From NCBI GenBank assembly GCA_949361645.1, contig OX442437.1, positions 6,148,513 to 6,212,512 of the forward strand: a stretch of DNA of 64,000 nt, in the 5' to 3' direction. Both the position numbers and the translations under genes were made by a program. This DNA is from Spongilla lacustris (Eukaryota; Porifera; Demospongiae; Spongillida; Spongillidae). The notes under the pieces are model-generated. The model saw only the letters and a list, made by a program, of their open reading frames with translations. It did not search any database and was not told the origin of the DNA. This document shows positions 31,048-47,314 of the stretch, piece by piece (within the stretch, counting starts at the first letter, position 1; every line of letters begins with the position of its first letter).

Positions 31048-34000
31048 ATGGCTAGCGAAGAGCCTCTTGGCACACCGAGCAGTCAGGAAGCAGATCTGCC
31101 CCACGCTGATCCACCTGCACACAGCAATGAACAGAACTGCTCAGGGCAGGCTGTGGAGTCGAGTGCGCTTGGCAACAGTGACCCGACAGTCACTGTGCAC
31201 CAAAACGGACCGAAGCCATTGGCCGAATTATGTCAAGATAAAGTCAAGCAAGGTGACGACGTGCAAGCCTCACAGTTGCAAGACGACTTGTGTTCTACGC
31301 TATTGAACGGCTCGCTCTTTGACGCAACTCTGAGCGACACTACAGTACCTCCGGGTTCGGAGAGCACGGGGGGAAACGAGCAGCAAAACCGTACATCAAA
31401 ACCTCCGGAGACGAGCACCCAAGAAGAACCATCCAGTCAGTGGATCGATGTCCTTGGAAACGGTCAATTAATGAAAAAAGTGCGTTAGCGCGCGCCGCTC
31501 CTCGGCCTTACCACGTGCATTTCTTTCCTCCCTTTCCCCGCCTTTCTTAAATTCCATGCACTCAGACCATTCGTGCTGGCGAAGGTCCTTCCTCCAGGCC
31601 CACTCCAGAGTGCAACGTGAGAATGAGGGTTAAGGGGTACTTGGAATCTGGCAAGGTGGTAGACTACCCACACTCGTTCAGGTTCATCGTTGGTGATGGA
31701 GATGTTGTACAAGGCACGTCATCTTTAGGCATTGTGTGGCCCTCATCTCCAGTCAGATTTCTATTTGGTGCACACATACTCCCACCCACACCCTCACACA
31801 TTTGCACATACCAAGATATGGCACATGCACCCTCACTTATACCACGGCATAACATGGCATGCACACACACACCCTCACATAACATGTGCATGCACCTGCA
31901 TACATACCATGGCATAACATGTGCGCACACTATAAATTTCTAAGTACACGTGTACGCATCGTAATGTATATCTCAGTGGCCTGGCTGCGATGTGGAATGA
32001 GAAGGCTATGCAACTTGTTATGTATGCACCCCAGCCCTCTTCATTTATCTATGTATATCCTCCTCCCTTTTTCCTCTCCCCTCCTTCCCCCCTCCTCCTG
32101 TTCTCCTCACCCCTCCTCACCCCTCCTCCTCCTCCCCTCCTTCTCATCAGCGTGGGACCTAGCTGCCAGTCTGATGGAAAAGAAGGAGGTAGCATTGATA
32201 AAGGCTGACCCCCGCTTTGCATACGGAGAGAATGGAAAGTAGGTCCAAGGGCTGTACTGGTAGTGGGTGTGCTGGGGTATGTGGGGGTGATTGTGCTGGT
32301 GGTGATAGTAGAGTGTATTTTGTGAGTGTGCATGTGTGTATGGAATATCACCTGCTTCACCCGCACAGAGCACCTGACATCCCCCCTAATGCCACCCCGC
32401 ACAGAGCACCTGACATCCCCCCTAATGCCACCCTGCACAGAGCACCTGACATCCCCCTAATGCCACCCCCTAATGCCACCTGCACAGAGCACCTGACATC
32501 CCCCCTAATGCCACCCCCTAATGCCACCCCCTAATGCCACCTGCACAGAGCACCTGACATCCCCCTAATGCCACCCCCTAATGCCACCTGCACAGAGCAC
32601 CTGACATCCCCCCTAATGCCACCCCCTAATGCCACCCCCTAATGCCACCTGCACAGAGCACCTGACATCCCCCTAATGCCACCCCCTAATGCCACCCTGC
32701 ACAGAGCACCTGACATCCCCCTAATGCCACCCCCTAATGCCACCCTGCACAGAGCACCTGACATCCCCCTAATGCCACCCCCTAATGCCACCTGCACAGA
32801 GCACCTGACATCCCCCCCTAATGCCACCCCGCACAGAGCACCTGACATCCCCCCTAATGCCACCCCGCACAGAGCACCTGACATCCCCCCTAATGCCACC
32901 CCGCACAGAGCACCTGACATCCCCCCTAATGCCACCGTCACTTTTGAACTGGAGCTGGTGGAGGTGCACAGTCCTGTGGACTACTCCATGGCAACCGAAG
33001 ATGAAATATTGACATTGTTGTGAGTGTTGCATGCATACATAGGCACACATGTACACACATGTACACACATGTACACATGCACACATGTACACACATGCAC
33101 ACACGTACACACATGTACACACATGCACACATGTACACACATGCACACATACACACATGCACACACGTACACACATGCACACACACACATGTACACACAT
33201 GCACACACATACACACACGCACACACACACAAATGTTCGTACATGTATCATACACTTTTTTTGATCAACACTTGACTGGACACCACCGTACATAGAACTG
33301 CAAAGTGTTCTGTAGGCAATGATCTATTTCAGAAGAAGGAATACGAAAGAGCTCTAAATTCATATTCCAAGTAAGGGGGGGGGTGTGGAGGGAAGGTGGG
33401 ATGTGCTTGGGGTGTGTAGAGGGTACAGTGGGTATGCTTATTGTGAGACTAGTTTGTGTTGTATTTTACAGAGGTCGCACCATGTTGGAGAGATATCTGA
33501 GTGAGGTATGTTTTACCTTGTCCCTGAAGTGCTGTGTGCATGTGTTCCCTTGGTCCAGCAACACCTCGAGCCTACTGATGCCATTAAACACATGCAAGTC
33601 AGATGTTGGAACAACTTGGCAGCTGCTGCCCTCAAGGTATGAGAGGGAAGGTGTGAGGGAGGGTGTGAGGGAAGGTGTGAGGGAGGGTGAGGGAAGGTGT
33701 GAGGGAGGGTGAGGGAAGGTGTGAGGGAAGGTGTGAGGGAGGGTGTGAGGGAGGGTGTGAGGGAAGGCGTGAAGTTGAGGGCAGGGATTTACCGCCAAGT
33801 TTGCAATGAGGTGGGTTTTGGAATATATAAAAGTATAGGGGGTGGGCAGAAATAAAAGTCTTCTCTCCTTACCGTTAAATGTATGCCGTGCAGTTTTATT
33901 AAATGGAGCGGACTAACCCGATTATTTAATCCTGACATGGCACTTGTAATCCAGGGGGTGGGAGCAGTAAATCCCTGGAGGGTGTGAGGGAAGTTGGGGG

Positions 34001-35035
34001 AGGGAGGGAGGGAGGGAGGAGATGGAAGGTGAGGAGTGAAGGTGTGAGGGAGAGGGGAGGTAAAGGTGTGAGGAGGTGCAGAGGAAGCTATAAGGGAGGT
34101 GAGAGGAGAGTAATGCTGTTACTGGATGACCTTACAGTTAGATGAGAACCAGGAGGCACTTAAAGCTTGTCAAAGTGTGCTGAAATATGACCCAAACAAC
34201 GTCAAAGCTCTCTTCCGATGTGGAAAGGTAAGAGAGACATCTGGTGAGGTAGAGGCTGAATTAGAGAGGGGGGGGGGGGGGGGGGGAATTAGAAGTTTGT
34301 GCATTATCCTAAAGGGCATGTGCTCTTACACCGTTGGACATCATTTAACACATGACATCATGGGACATGTGACATCATGGGACATCATGGGACATGTGAC
34401 ATCATGTGACATCATGGGACATCATGGGACATGTGACATCATGGGACATCATGGGACATGTGACATCATGTGACATCATGGGACATCATGGGACATGTGA
34501 TATCATGGGACATCTTTCTTCATAATAAGCCATGTCAAGAAATGTGTAGATGTGAAAATTTAGCTATGCAATTCGCCATGTTACTCCACAAATGAGACCA
34601 AATATTTCTCCATACATGTAATGCATTATACACTTTCATAGCCTAGTTATAATCTGAGTGCAGCTTATTATAACTAGTGTAATAAATCTAACATTTTAAT
34701 CAAGATTTTTCATGTGGTGTTTTTAATTGTGTCAGAAATATAAAAGTCCAAACTTGGGAGAATGAAACATAGATCTCTGATTCCACGATGCAGTGTTGGT
34801 ATAAAATTCTTCTTTTTAGCTAGCACTAACACCCACGATGTTTATTTTATAAATAGTAGGAAATTATTTTTTCGATGTCATGCTTTGTAAGGTTTGTTGT
34901 TGGTCATGCCAATTCGACACACCCATCCCCCCCCCCCCCCCCCCCCCAACTACATGTAGGTGGCTGCTGCGTTGGGGGACTATAATGCAGCTGTTGAATC
35001 ATTGCAGAAGGCTGTCAACCTGAGTCCTGATGAAA

Positions 35036-35133
<98 letters not shown>

Positions 35134-35368
35134 ATTTGGGATGACTTGTGTGATTTTCTATCAGGGCATTCAGGCTGAGCTACAACGTATGATTAAGAAG
35201 AAGGAGAAGAGTGTGGAAGATGAGAAGGCTCTGTACAAACGTATGATAGGGACCACTAAGCCAGAGAAACCACAGTCACCTACACACAAGGTTACACCTG
35301 CTTCAGATGTTTGGGTCAGTGTGTATTTGTGTGTGTGTGTGTGTGTGTGTATGTGTGTGTGTGTGTGC

Positions 35369-35444
<76 letters not shown>

Positions 35445-36892
35445 ATTTGTGTACCATAATAGATATACACAGCCTGAATTTGTTTTTCCACCCATGGAAT
35501 TCATTTTTGTGGTATAATTCAAGGGCAGACCAATTTTCTTTGGTTTTGTTCCTGCCTTTTAAGACTTGCGTATACAAGGTGATTGTTGGCCAAATTTGAG
35601 GTGATTGTCGCTGGTGGGTTGGTATTCTAAACTGGTGGTGGTTAATGAATAATTCAAACGGCTGTCAGTAATCACCAGCGACTCAAATGGATGCAGGCAG
35701 GTTCATGTCCTCCAATAATAGCCGCTTCAGCTGTTGCATAAAGGTGGAGGAGTAAGTACCATCAGCTATTGCAGATTTTGGATGTACCAAACCCATCTAT
35801 TCTCTGCCATTTTCGGGATTATTGGCGGCAAATCTCTTAGAACTTGCCACCATAATTTAGAAGGCTGTTGTCTGTTTGTGGTAGCTTGGCATGGTGACTA
35901 ATAAGCATGCGGCAACTTAACCACAAGTGCCAAGTTGCCCCAATCATCTTGTATATATTGGTCTTTAATGACACATTTCCCCCCCCCCCCCCCCCCCCCC
36001 CCCCCACAAGTCAACAGTGACAAGTCACTAAATCGATTTGCAGGAACTAGCAGCATAAAGCCTAACACACTTAACAGTGGCAGATTCAGGTTTATGTGGG
36101 GGGGGGGGGAACCATTGAGTTTAGGTGGAGTAGGGGCATGCCCCTCCCACAACCTTGGGGGGGGGGGGGGGGTATGAAGGAGAGCTGTAAGTTCTCAATT
36201 GGTCAGGGGCTAGTGATGAAATTTTGTTCTGGGCAAAAAAAAAATTGTCTTGCCAGGATGGTTTTGGTCACTGAAAATTGTCAGCCATTAGGTAGGACCA
36301 CTTTCACTTTTAGATAAGGACACACATTAGACAGTGCAAGCATGGGTATTTCAGGGGGGGGGGACCATGGACCTACTGTGACCCCATACATGATCTAACA
36401 CACTAGGACTAAGTAGGTACTATACTGTGTGGGATATGACTCATTCGTTTTCATGGCCACTATTTCAGTACAGGTGCCATTTGTCAATAATTGGAAGGGT
36501 TTGTGATGTGACCAGTGAATGAAATAGGGTTTAAGTGAGCAGCATCGCTAAGTGGACATTTTTCATTTCATTGTTGTGTTACATTGCACTACTTGTAGTG
36601 CAGATATGGGATTTGTTTTATCAGACCCTTAGAATGCATAAATTTTTGATTCATTTCTAGTTGAAAAACAGTCAAAAAAATAAACTCTGTGCATACGCAT
36701 GCATGGTATGTGTTGTTTTGTGCTTGTGGGTGTGTATGCCTTTGTGCCTGTGTGGTGTGTGTGTGTGTGTGTATGTGTGTTTGAGTGCTGTTTCTTTCAT
36801 GTTTTCAGGGCCCTCTTCCATACCTGGCTGTGGCTGCCTCTGTTGCAGCTGTTGGTATTGGGATAGCCTATTACTTCTTCCAGCGACATTGA
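31048..36892 (+). CDS. FKBP8: FKBP8 (FKBP38) peptidyl-prolyl isomerase, tail-anchored
   Basis: Eleven exons join in frame to 447 residues: 31048-31479, 31566-31713, 32151-32238, 32909-33019, 33296-33370, 33472-33505, 33559-33636, 34138-34227, 34960-35037, 35165-35290 and 36809-36892. The acidic/Ser-rich N terminus ends in [14 protein letters not shown], where the FKBP domain starts (about residues 137-240). TPR repeats follow, including [18 protein letters not shown] and [11 protein letters not shown]. The last exon encodes a tail anchor ([20 protein letters not shown]) and a short QRH end. In vertebrates FKBP8 sits on the mitochondrial outer membrane and ER and binds Bcl-2, Hsp90 and LC3. 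The intron after 31713 begins with GC. Exon 4 is preceded by 12 further tandem copies of its own acceptor and 5' end, so its true start may be earlier. The donor of exon 9 lies inside a (GT)n run. Confidence 0.92.
32363..32935 (+). repeat. Minisatellite containing the FKBP8 exon 4 splice acceptor
   Basis: About 13 copies of a roughly 36-bp unit. Each contains a branch-point-like ctaat, a pyrimidine-rich stretch, gcacag and then agcacctgacatcccccc. In the last copy the gcacag serves as the acceptor and agcacctgacatc as the first bases of FKBP8 exon 4. The last three copies (putative exon starts at 32837, 32873 and 32909) are spaced exactly 36 bp apart and are in frame, so each could serve as acceptor and add 12 residues. 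Earlier copies vary in length and shift the frame. Confidence 0.85.
33030..33232. repeat. acacatgtac / acacatgcac minisatellite
   Basis: About 200 bp of CA-rich decamers with alternating gtac and gcac in the FKBP8 intron after exon 4. Confidence 0.9.
33641..33775. repeat. gtgagggaagg minisatellite
   Basis: Purine-rich tandem units (gaaggtgtgagggagg) beginning a few bases after the FKBP8 exon 7 donor. Confidence 0.85.
34335..34512. repeat. catgggacat tandem repeat
   Basis: Units of gacatcatgggacat and gtgacatcatg repeat over about 175 bp in FKBP8 intron 8. Confidence 0.9.
35036..35132. repeat. (GT)n microsatellite forming a splice donor
   Basis: A 95-bp GT run starts immediately after the exon ending GATGAAAAG. 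The first GT of the run is the required FKBP8 intron 9 donor. Confidence 0.9.
35328..35442. repeat. (GT)n microsatellite
   Basis: About 110 bp of GT with single-base interruptions in FKBP8 intron 10. Confidence 0.95.
35980..36178. repeat. Poly-C and poly-G runs in FKBP8 intron 10
   Basis: A C-run of about 26 (35,980-36,005) is followed by G-runs at about 36,100-36,109 and 36,158-36,171. They are intronic. Confidence 0.8.
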
Positions 36893-36927
36893 TGTTGGAC
36901 TCTCTCCATTGTGTGCATGTATGCTAT

Positions 36928-37008
36928 GTGTGTGTGTGTGTGTGTGGTTTGCACGTGTGCGTGTGTGTGTGTGTGTGTGTGTGGTTTGCACGTGTGCGTG
37001 TGTGTGTG

Positions 37009-37044
<36 letters not shown>
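36928..37044. repeat. GT-rich repeat in the 3' flank of FKBP8
   Basis: Interrupted (GT)n blocks separated by gtttgcacgtgtgcgtg starting about 35 bp after the FKBP8 stop codon. Confidence 0.85.
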
Positions 37045-37046
<2 letters not shown>

Positions 37047-37376
37047 GTGTGTGCGTGCACACTGACAAATGAGTGAGAGTTAGAATTATCGTTTTGGTAT
37101 GTTGAGTTTGCACCCTGTGATATGGTTATATGGATCGACAAAATCTGATGGGGTGGATCATCTGGTGATGGGGTTGTTCCTTGGGGACACCTGCAGTCAT
37201 GAACATGTTACAGTAAATGTGTGAAGTGAATGTAAGAAGCAGCAAGGAAGGGGATCACATGACAGGAAGATACTAATGTAATAAGACATGTGACAGCAAG
37301 AGATTAATGAAAGTGGCTGTAAGAAGTCACATGATAGCAAGGAATTAATGCAAGAGATCACATGACTGATTGGCAA

Positions 37377-38491
37377 TCACACTGAAGGTGTGGATGAGGC
37401 TAGAATGAGTCCAACCAAAGCATCCAAGCTGTTCTTGAATGGCCCCACATCCTCAACAGAGCATCCTGTGATGATGTGGGGCTTGTTGCTTAACATTGAG
37501 TTCAGTTCAAATAGGTCGACTATCTGTGTGTGCATGTTACAATGCAGATGAAGGGAAGAATGTACAGCAGTTAAAATAAGATGGTAACCTACTTCCTGTT
37601 GTCTCCTTGCGTAGGGGAGATCTTGCTTGTTGCACACTATGAGAATGGGTAGTGAGTTGAAGTCATGGTCAGTAAGGCATTCCTTCAGCTGTGATTGTGA
37701 CTCTTGGATGCTCTCCATTGTACCAGCACTGTCTATCACATACACCTGAAATGGAAAATACAACACACCTTTTTTAAGGGTGTTCAATGTGCTTACAGCT
37801 GCGTTGTGTCTTGTGTAGTACTTGTTCCAATGTGGGCGGATGTTTCCACTGCCTGTGTGAACGAGTATGGTCTGTCGCCTTGGTGACTCATTTTAACAAT
37901 GGAAGCCATTACCTCCAAGTTCCTTCATGTTAAGAATTGCCTTAGGTCTTTGGACCGCCTTGATGGAAAAGCCTAAAAATAAGGCCCAAAGTCACTAAGG
38001 TTTCTGAACCATCTACATATTTAGAGAAACTCTGCTTCCTAAGACAACCCATAAGTTGCTTATAAGTATTGAACTTCTTTTAGTGAGGCTCTGTAATGTA
38101 TGGGTGCTAGCTACTCGGGTACCACCCACACATTACAGAGCCTTATTAAAAAGAAGTGGTTTCAATATTTCTAAGCAACTTATGGGTTGCCTAGGGCCTA
38201 GTTGTCCCCGCCCTCTCACCTGCAGTTGGCTGTATGTTGTTCGCGTCCTCACCCGCGGCAGCTGCAAGTAGTGTCGACTTTCCCGAGCCACTTAGTCCGA
38301 CGCACAGAACACTGAATTCGTGTCTTGGGGTCGGGTGCTCGCAGCAACAGGGAAATAACCGCCGAAAACACTTCAAGATCGAACAAGAGAATATTCAACG
38401 TACGCCTATCGTGGTGTAAAATTCTTACCGAGAAGCATAGTATCTTGCAAACAGCACCAGCTAAAGCGCAATGTGAGGCAACACTTCCCAT
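37377..38491 (-). CDS. ARL15: ADP-ribosylation factor-like protein 15
   Basis: Six exons join in frame to 209 residues (human ARL15 has 204): 38429-38491, 38220-38370, 37913-37972, 37797-37852, 37593-37745 and 37377-37523. The P-loop is VGLSGSGKSTLL. Switch I gives GFSIKAVQRPKAILNMKELGG, where the usual Arf-family DxGGQ is replaced by ELGG, as in other ARL15 proteins. The G4 motif is CNKQD. An N-terminal Cys-rich stretch (LFPCCCEH) replaces the Arf myristoylation glycine context and resembles the Cys cluster of vertebrate ARL15, a likely palmitoylation site. ARL15 acts at Golgi/plasma membranes and in vertebrates binds CNNM magnesium transporters. The ATG at 38491 joins exon 2 at phase 0. Intron 2 carries a small hairpin element. 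Confidence 0.9.
38045..38189. mobile_element. 145-bp hairpin element in ARL15 intron
   Basis: The ends caacccataagttgct and agcaacttatgggttg are perfect inverted repeats. Complementarity continues inward with mismatches (gaggctctgtaatgt against acattacagagcctta). This is a near-complete palindrome, probably a small MITE. Confidence 0.7.
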
Positions 38492-39088
38492 TTTCCCCCC
38501 TTCATATGAACCGGTCGAATTTCGCGGGCGATGAATTTTTCAAGTCGGCATGGCAACAGCCCTCTCGTCCCACCCACTTTGACTTTCCAGCTCGTTCCCA
38601 GACATCAGAGCGCCGCATCTCGTGTTTCCAGCCGGCCGGATGTATCTAGTTATCCGTGCTTGCATAGAAATCGGATAAATAACGGAAAGGCTACATGGTA
38701 GTTAATTTATGATTCATTGGGAATTTAGGGTGGCACCCTTATATCATGTTAGTCCTTTCGTCGCGTCATTGATATTTTGAATTTTAGTCGTTAGTGGCCG
38801 TACCAAACTTTCTATTGTTTCGTCACATAGGTGGTCAAAACTTCTAATCAGGCTCACGGGCTTTATATATATAATAGCCCCCACGAGTGAGTATCATTAA
38901 CTGTTTGCTATATAAATGGCATCAGTTTAAGCCTCATATTAAAGTTTGCATTGCACACAAAACAATTCAAATTCCAAACGTTAAAGTCACGCGGAGGGCG
39001 TTTCCTTTAAAGTTAATTTATTATTAACTAGTGAGGTAAGCACAATCTAGATTTGGTTGCACTTGACAGGAACTAAACCCAAGCGAAG
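38492..39088. promoter_or_regulatory. Shared 5' region of ARL15 and endophilin
   Basis: A 597-bp interval between divergent start codons. The first 150 bp are GC-rich with several CpG; the rest is AT-rich. A bidirectional promoter is possible but less constrained than at the other divergent pairs. Confidence 0.35.
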
Positions 39089-44428
<5,340 letters not shown>

Positions 44429-44769
44429 TACTCAAATCCATACATGGCATAGCAATAAAGAATAACCGCTAGTGATTTAACTTTCTGTTTCCTGTTTTTT
44501 TTTTGTGCAGTAGCAGCTGCTTTTCTACTTGCAAAAAATGAGATGTGTAACTGTAGAGAGTCATGATGATGTTTTCATTTTTATAAAAATATTATGAATT
44601 GAACATTGATGTAACATGTACAGTTACAACTGTCACCTCTATATGTGTACATATGGCTATCATTAGATGGTGGAAGAGGGGAGGTGTGTAGTTATGAGGT
44701 TTTCTGTGTGACTGGCTTGTCTTGTTTCTTTGCTTCCTGGTTGACAGGGTTACAGACTTTAAAGTTATG

Positions 44770-45181
44770 TCATGGGGAGGAGGGTCTCACCTCACACAGC
44801 CTGTATATCTCGTTGTTCCTCAGCACAGTGAAGCCTTCTTCCTGCTGACAGTAGCTTACGTAAGCACCTTGCACCATGGCTTCACCCACAACACTGACTG
44901 GGATTGGTGTCTGGAAGATGCCTGAGAGAATGACCACACATGGACATATGACCACATATGGACTATAATACATGTACAACACAGACCTGCAAACTTTTCT
45001 CCGAAGTGAGGATTGGTCCTTCCCAGGACACCAGGACGGAAGACAGTCACCTTGGGAAAATTTAGCTGTCTCACGGCCTCCTCTATCTACATGATGTGAC
45101 CATACAGGGCCGGGGTTAAGGCTTGGTTGCTGGACCTCCCAAGCATAAAAATACACAATGCATTAGACTGGGATGCAAGTG

Positions 45182-45247
<66 letters not shown>

Positions 45248-45283
45248 GTGCGTGCGTGCATGCGTGTGTGTGTGTGTGTGAGT

Positions 45284-45365
<82 letters not shown>

Positions 45366-46097
45366 TTTCTACCTCGCCCTTCGTTTTCATGTACAAAAAC
45401 CAGCTGTTCGGGTCTGCTCCTAAGGACGTCACCATGCTGCAGTGCGGCACACCAGCTTCGCGCGCCGCTCGGATCAGCTTCACAGGTATCTCCAGGTCGA
45501 TGTGACGAAAGGCCTCCTGTCATTGAATACGATATCCTACGGCCTACGTGCACGCACAGCTTACCGCGGATCCCGCTTGACTTTTCGTGGTACCAAACGT
45601 GTTGAAAAACACTTGGTAACCGGCAGACAGTTCCTTCACCGTGTCTTCAGTGACGGCATCCAGATCTGGCAAAAAGAGTGAAACGTTTTATATGTATTCA
45701 GTTTTTGTTTGCGTGACGGTGTGTGTAGCGTGTTTGATTTGTGCAGACTCGGGCCTAAATTATGCAATATCTCTGATTGTGCGTGTGTCCTGTGTTAGTT
45801 TACCTTGAACGTGCTGCTTCAGACGGCCGGCCGCTTCTTCCGCAGCTACGTCGACCTTGTACTGTTCCGGTACAGCCTCTAACTTGCGCCTTCCAATTAA
45901 CGTCACCGCTTCGATTCTCTCCTGATGAGAAGTACGTTATTTACACACAATGTCTAATTGAACTTTTGAGCGGATCACACTTTAGCCTGGAGAAGAGCGC
46001 CCACCAGGCACCTTCCGATCTCCCCCGTGCCACCAATCACAAGAACCTTCATTGGTGGTGGCGGTGGTGGTGGAGGGTCGGGCTCTGACGTTGCCAT
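44770..46097 (-). CDS. HTATIP2: HTATIP2 (TIP30/CC3) short-chain oxidoreductase-like protein
   Basis: Six exons join in frame to 243 residues (human 242): 45981-46097, 45804-45921, 45565-45665, 45373-45516, 44987-45086 and 44770-44921. A Pro-rich N terminus leads into the Rossmann nucleotide-binding motif LVIGGTGEIG. LIGRRKLEAVP follows. The active-site region is SMVTSLGADPNSWFLYMKTKGE, with Ser and a YxxxK pair. Then comes VTVFRPGVLGR. The family binds NADPH; in mammals it regulates nuclear import, transcription and EGFR endocytosis. The ATG at 46097 was chosen because exon 1 is otherwise closed. A 180-bp (GT)n run lies in the intron between exons 4 and 5. It is divergent to JTB, with 234 bp between start codons, and convergent to endophilin. 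Confidence 0.92.
45180..45362. repeat. (GT)n microsatellite
   Basis: About 180 bp of GT with a short cgtgcgtgcatgc interruption, within an HTATIP2 intron. Confidence 0.95.
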
Positions 46098-46331
46098 AAT
46101 CAGATCAAGTTAATAAGGGCGTGGCACACTGCAAAAAAAATATAAAAAGAAAAAAAGTCTCCAGTAATGTTTCATTTGTTTGCTGTGCACAAAAGACTTA
46201 CATTATGTATGGCTGCGAATAGTAGCCCGTTGCTGAGTCTTAGTCCACAAGGAAGTTTGCGTACGCGTGGGCGTACTTACATAATCATTAATAAACTATT
46301 AATATAACCATCTTCAAGCTTCTCAGCTATT
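46098..46331. promoter_or_regulatory. Probable bidirectional promoter, HTATIP2/JTB
   Basis: 234 bp between divergent start codons. No core promoter element was recognised; inferred from spacing. Confidence 0.45.
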
Positions 46332-47114
46332 ATGCGTAGATTTGTGCCACATCACTTGCTTGGTCTTATTTGGGCCACGTGGTGAGTCGCTTAATCCAAG
46401 TTGAAGTGTCGTTGGGTCATTGTTTTCATTTGGGCTATCAGGACATTGCTTTTATCGCGAGCACAGAATGCGAAGACTGGCGGCTCTCCCGAACACACTG
46501 TAACAGGTCCCATGTCATTGCATACACAGAAGTTTTCCAATAATGAAAGTACGAACCTCAGTACCCGTGATAATGTTAGGCGAGCCTCTTGTCAGGGGCC
46601 ACCTGTGATAGGGGCCTACCACATCTGTTCCTATACCCCTGTCTCCATTTCTCGTGCACAGCCACAAGGAACGAAGACAACAGGAGTTGTTACCCGCTGA
46701 CGAAGTGTAAACCCTGTTCAAACCTGGAGTCGGTAAAGTGTATGTGTGGGACGCACTTTCCATAATCCTACACTAGTACTAATCTACAGCACATCTCGGA
46801 GTGTCTCAAGACGGGCTACAAACAGCTTGAATATTGCGCCAACATTAAGAAAAATAAGTTTGTGGGCTGCCACTACAGTCCTGACTTCAATGAAGAACGT
46901 GTGTTCTGGACATTTGAAGTGAGCCGGTCTCATTACCAGAGATAATATATATATTATTTATCTGTCATTACTTAGTATCATGTGATCCTCCCCTCCTCGT
47001 CCCCAGATACTATGTGGCTTAATTGGCGCTGTAGCTTATTGGGTTGTATATGTGAGGAGAAGGAATATTGAAAAGATGGTCGCCAGACGTATTCAGAGAC
47101 AAATCAATGCGTAG
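46332..47114 (+). CDS. JTB: Jumping translocation breakpoint protein (JTB)
   Basis: Five exons give about 154 residues (human 146): 46332-46381, 46442-46548, 46662-46732, 46790-46918 and 47007-47114. The N terminus is a signal peptide (LLGLIWATWTLLLSRAQ). The extracellular part is Cys-rich: CYPLTKCKPCSN, ISECLKTGYKQLEYC and FVGCHY. This matches the JTB fold, and VFWTFEI leads into one transmembrane helix (CGLIGAVAYWVVYV). The basic tail ends IQRQINA, close to the vertebrate end. JTB is a small single-pass membrane protein linked to mitosis and TGF-beta signalling. The exon 2 donor (gaaa|gtacga) is the least certain boundary. I chose it because it fits the phase of exon 3; gtaacag|gtccc at 46507 is a weaker alternative. 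Confidence 0.87.
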
Positions 47115-47314
47115 ATCAGCCAAGAACCACCCGTGCTCATCAGACAAACATGTTTATTTTATCGTTTTTAAAAGCATGGTTGAACCAGTATCAATATCAA
47201 TCAGTGCATGCATGTAACCAATGATTGATCTGCAACTTGCTATCATTGTGACAACAACCATATCAGATACAGTTGAAACAGGGTCTTTGGAAAGAGAGAA
47301 CGAGGAAGTCAATG

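Noticed and set aside
32639..32941. Antisense Gly-rich frame ([12 protein letters not shown] repeats) over the FKBP8 array
   Set aside because: A reverse-strand shadow of the minisatellite; the array is explained by the duplicated FKBP8 acceptor.
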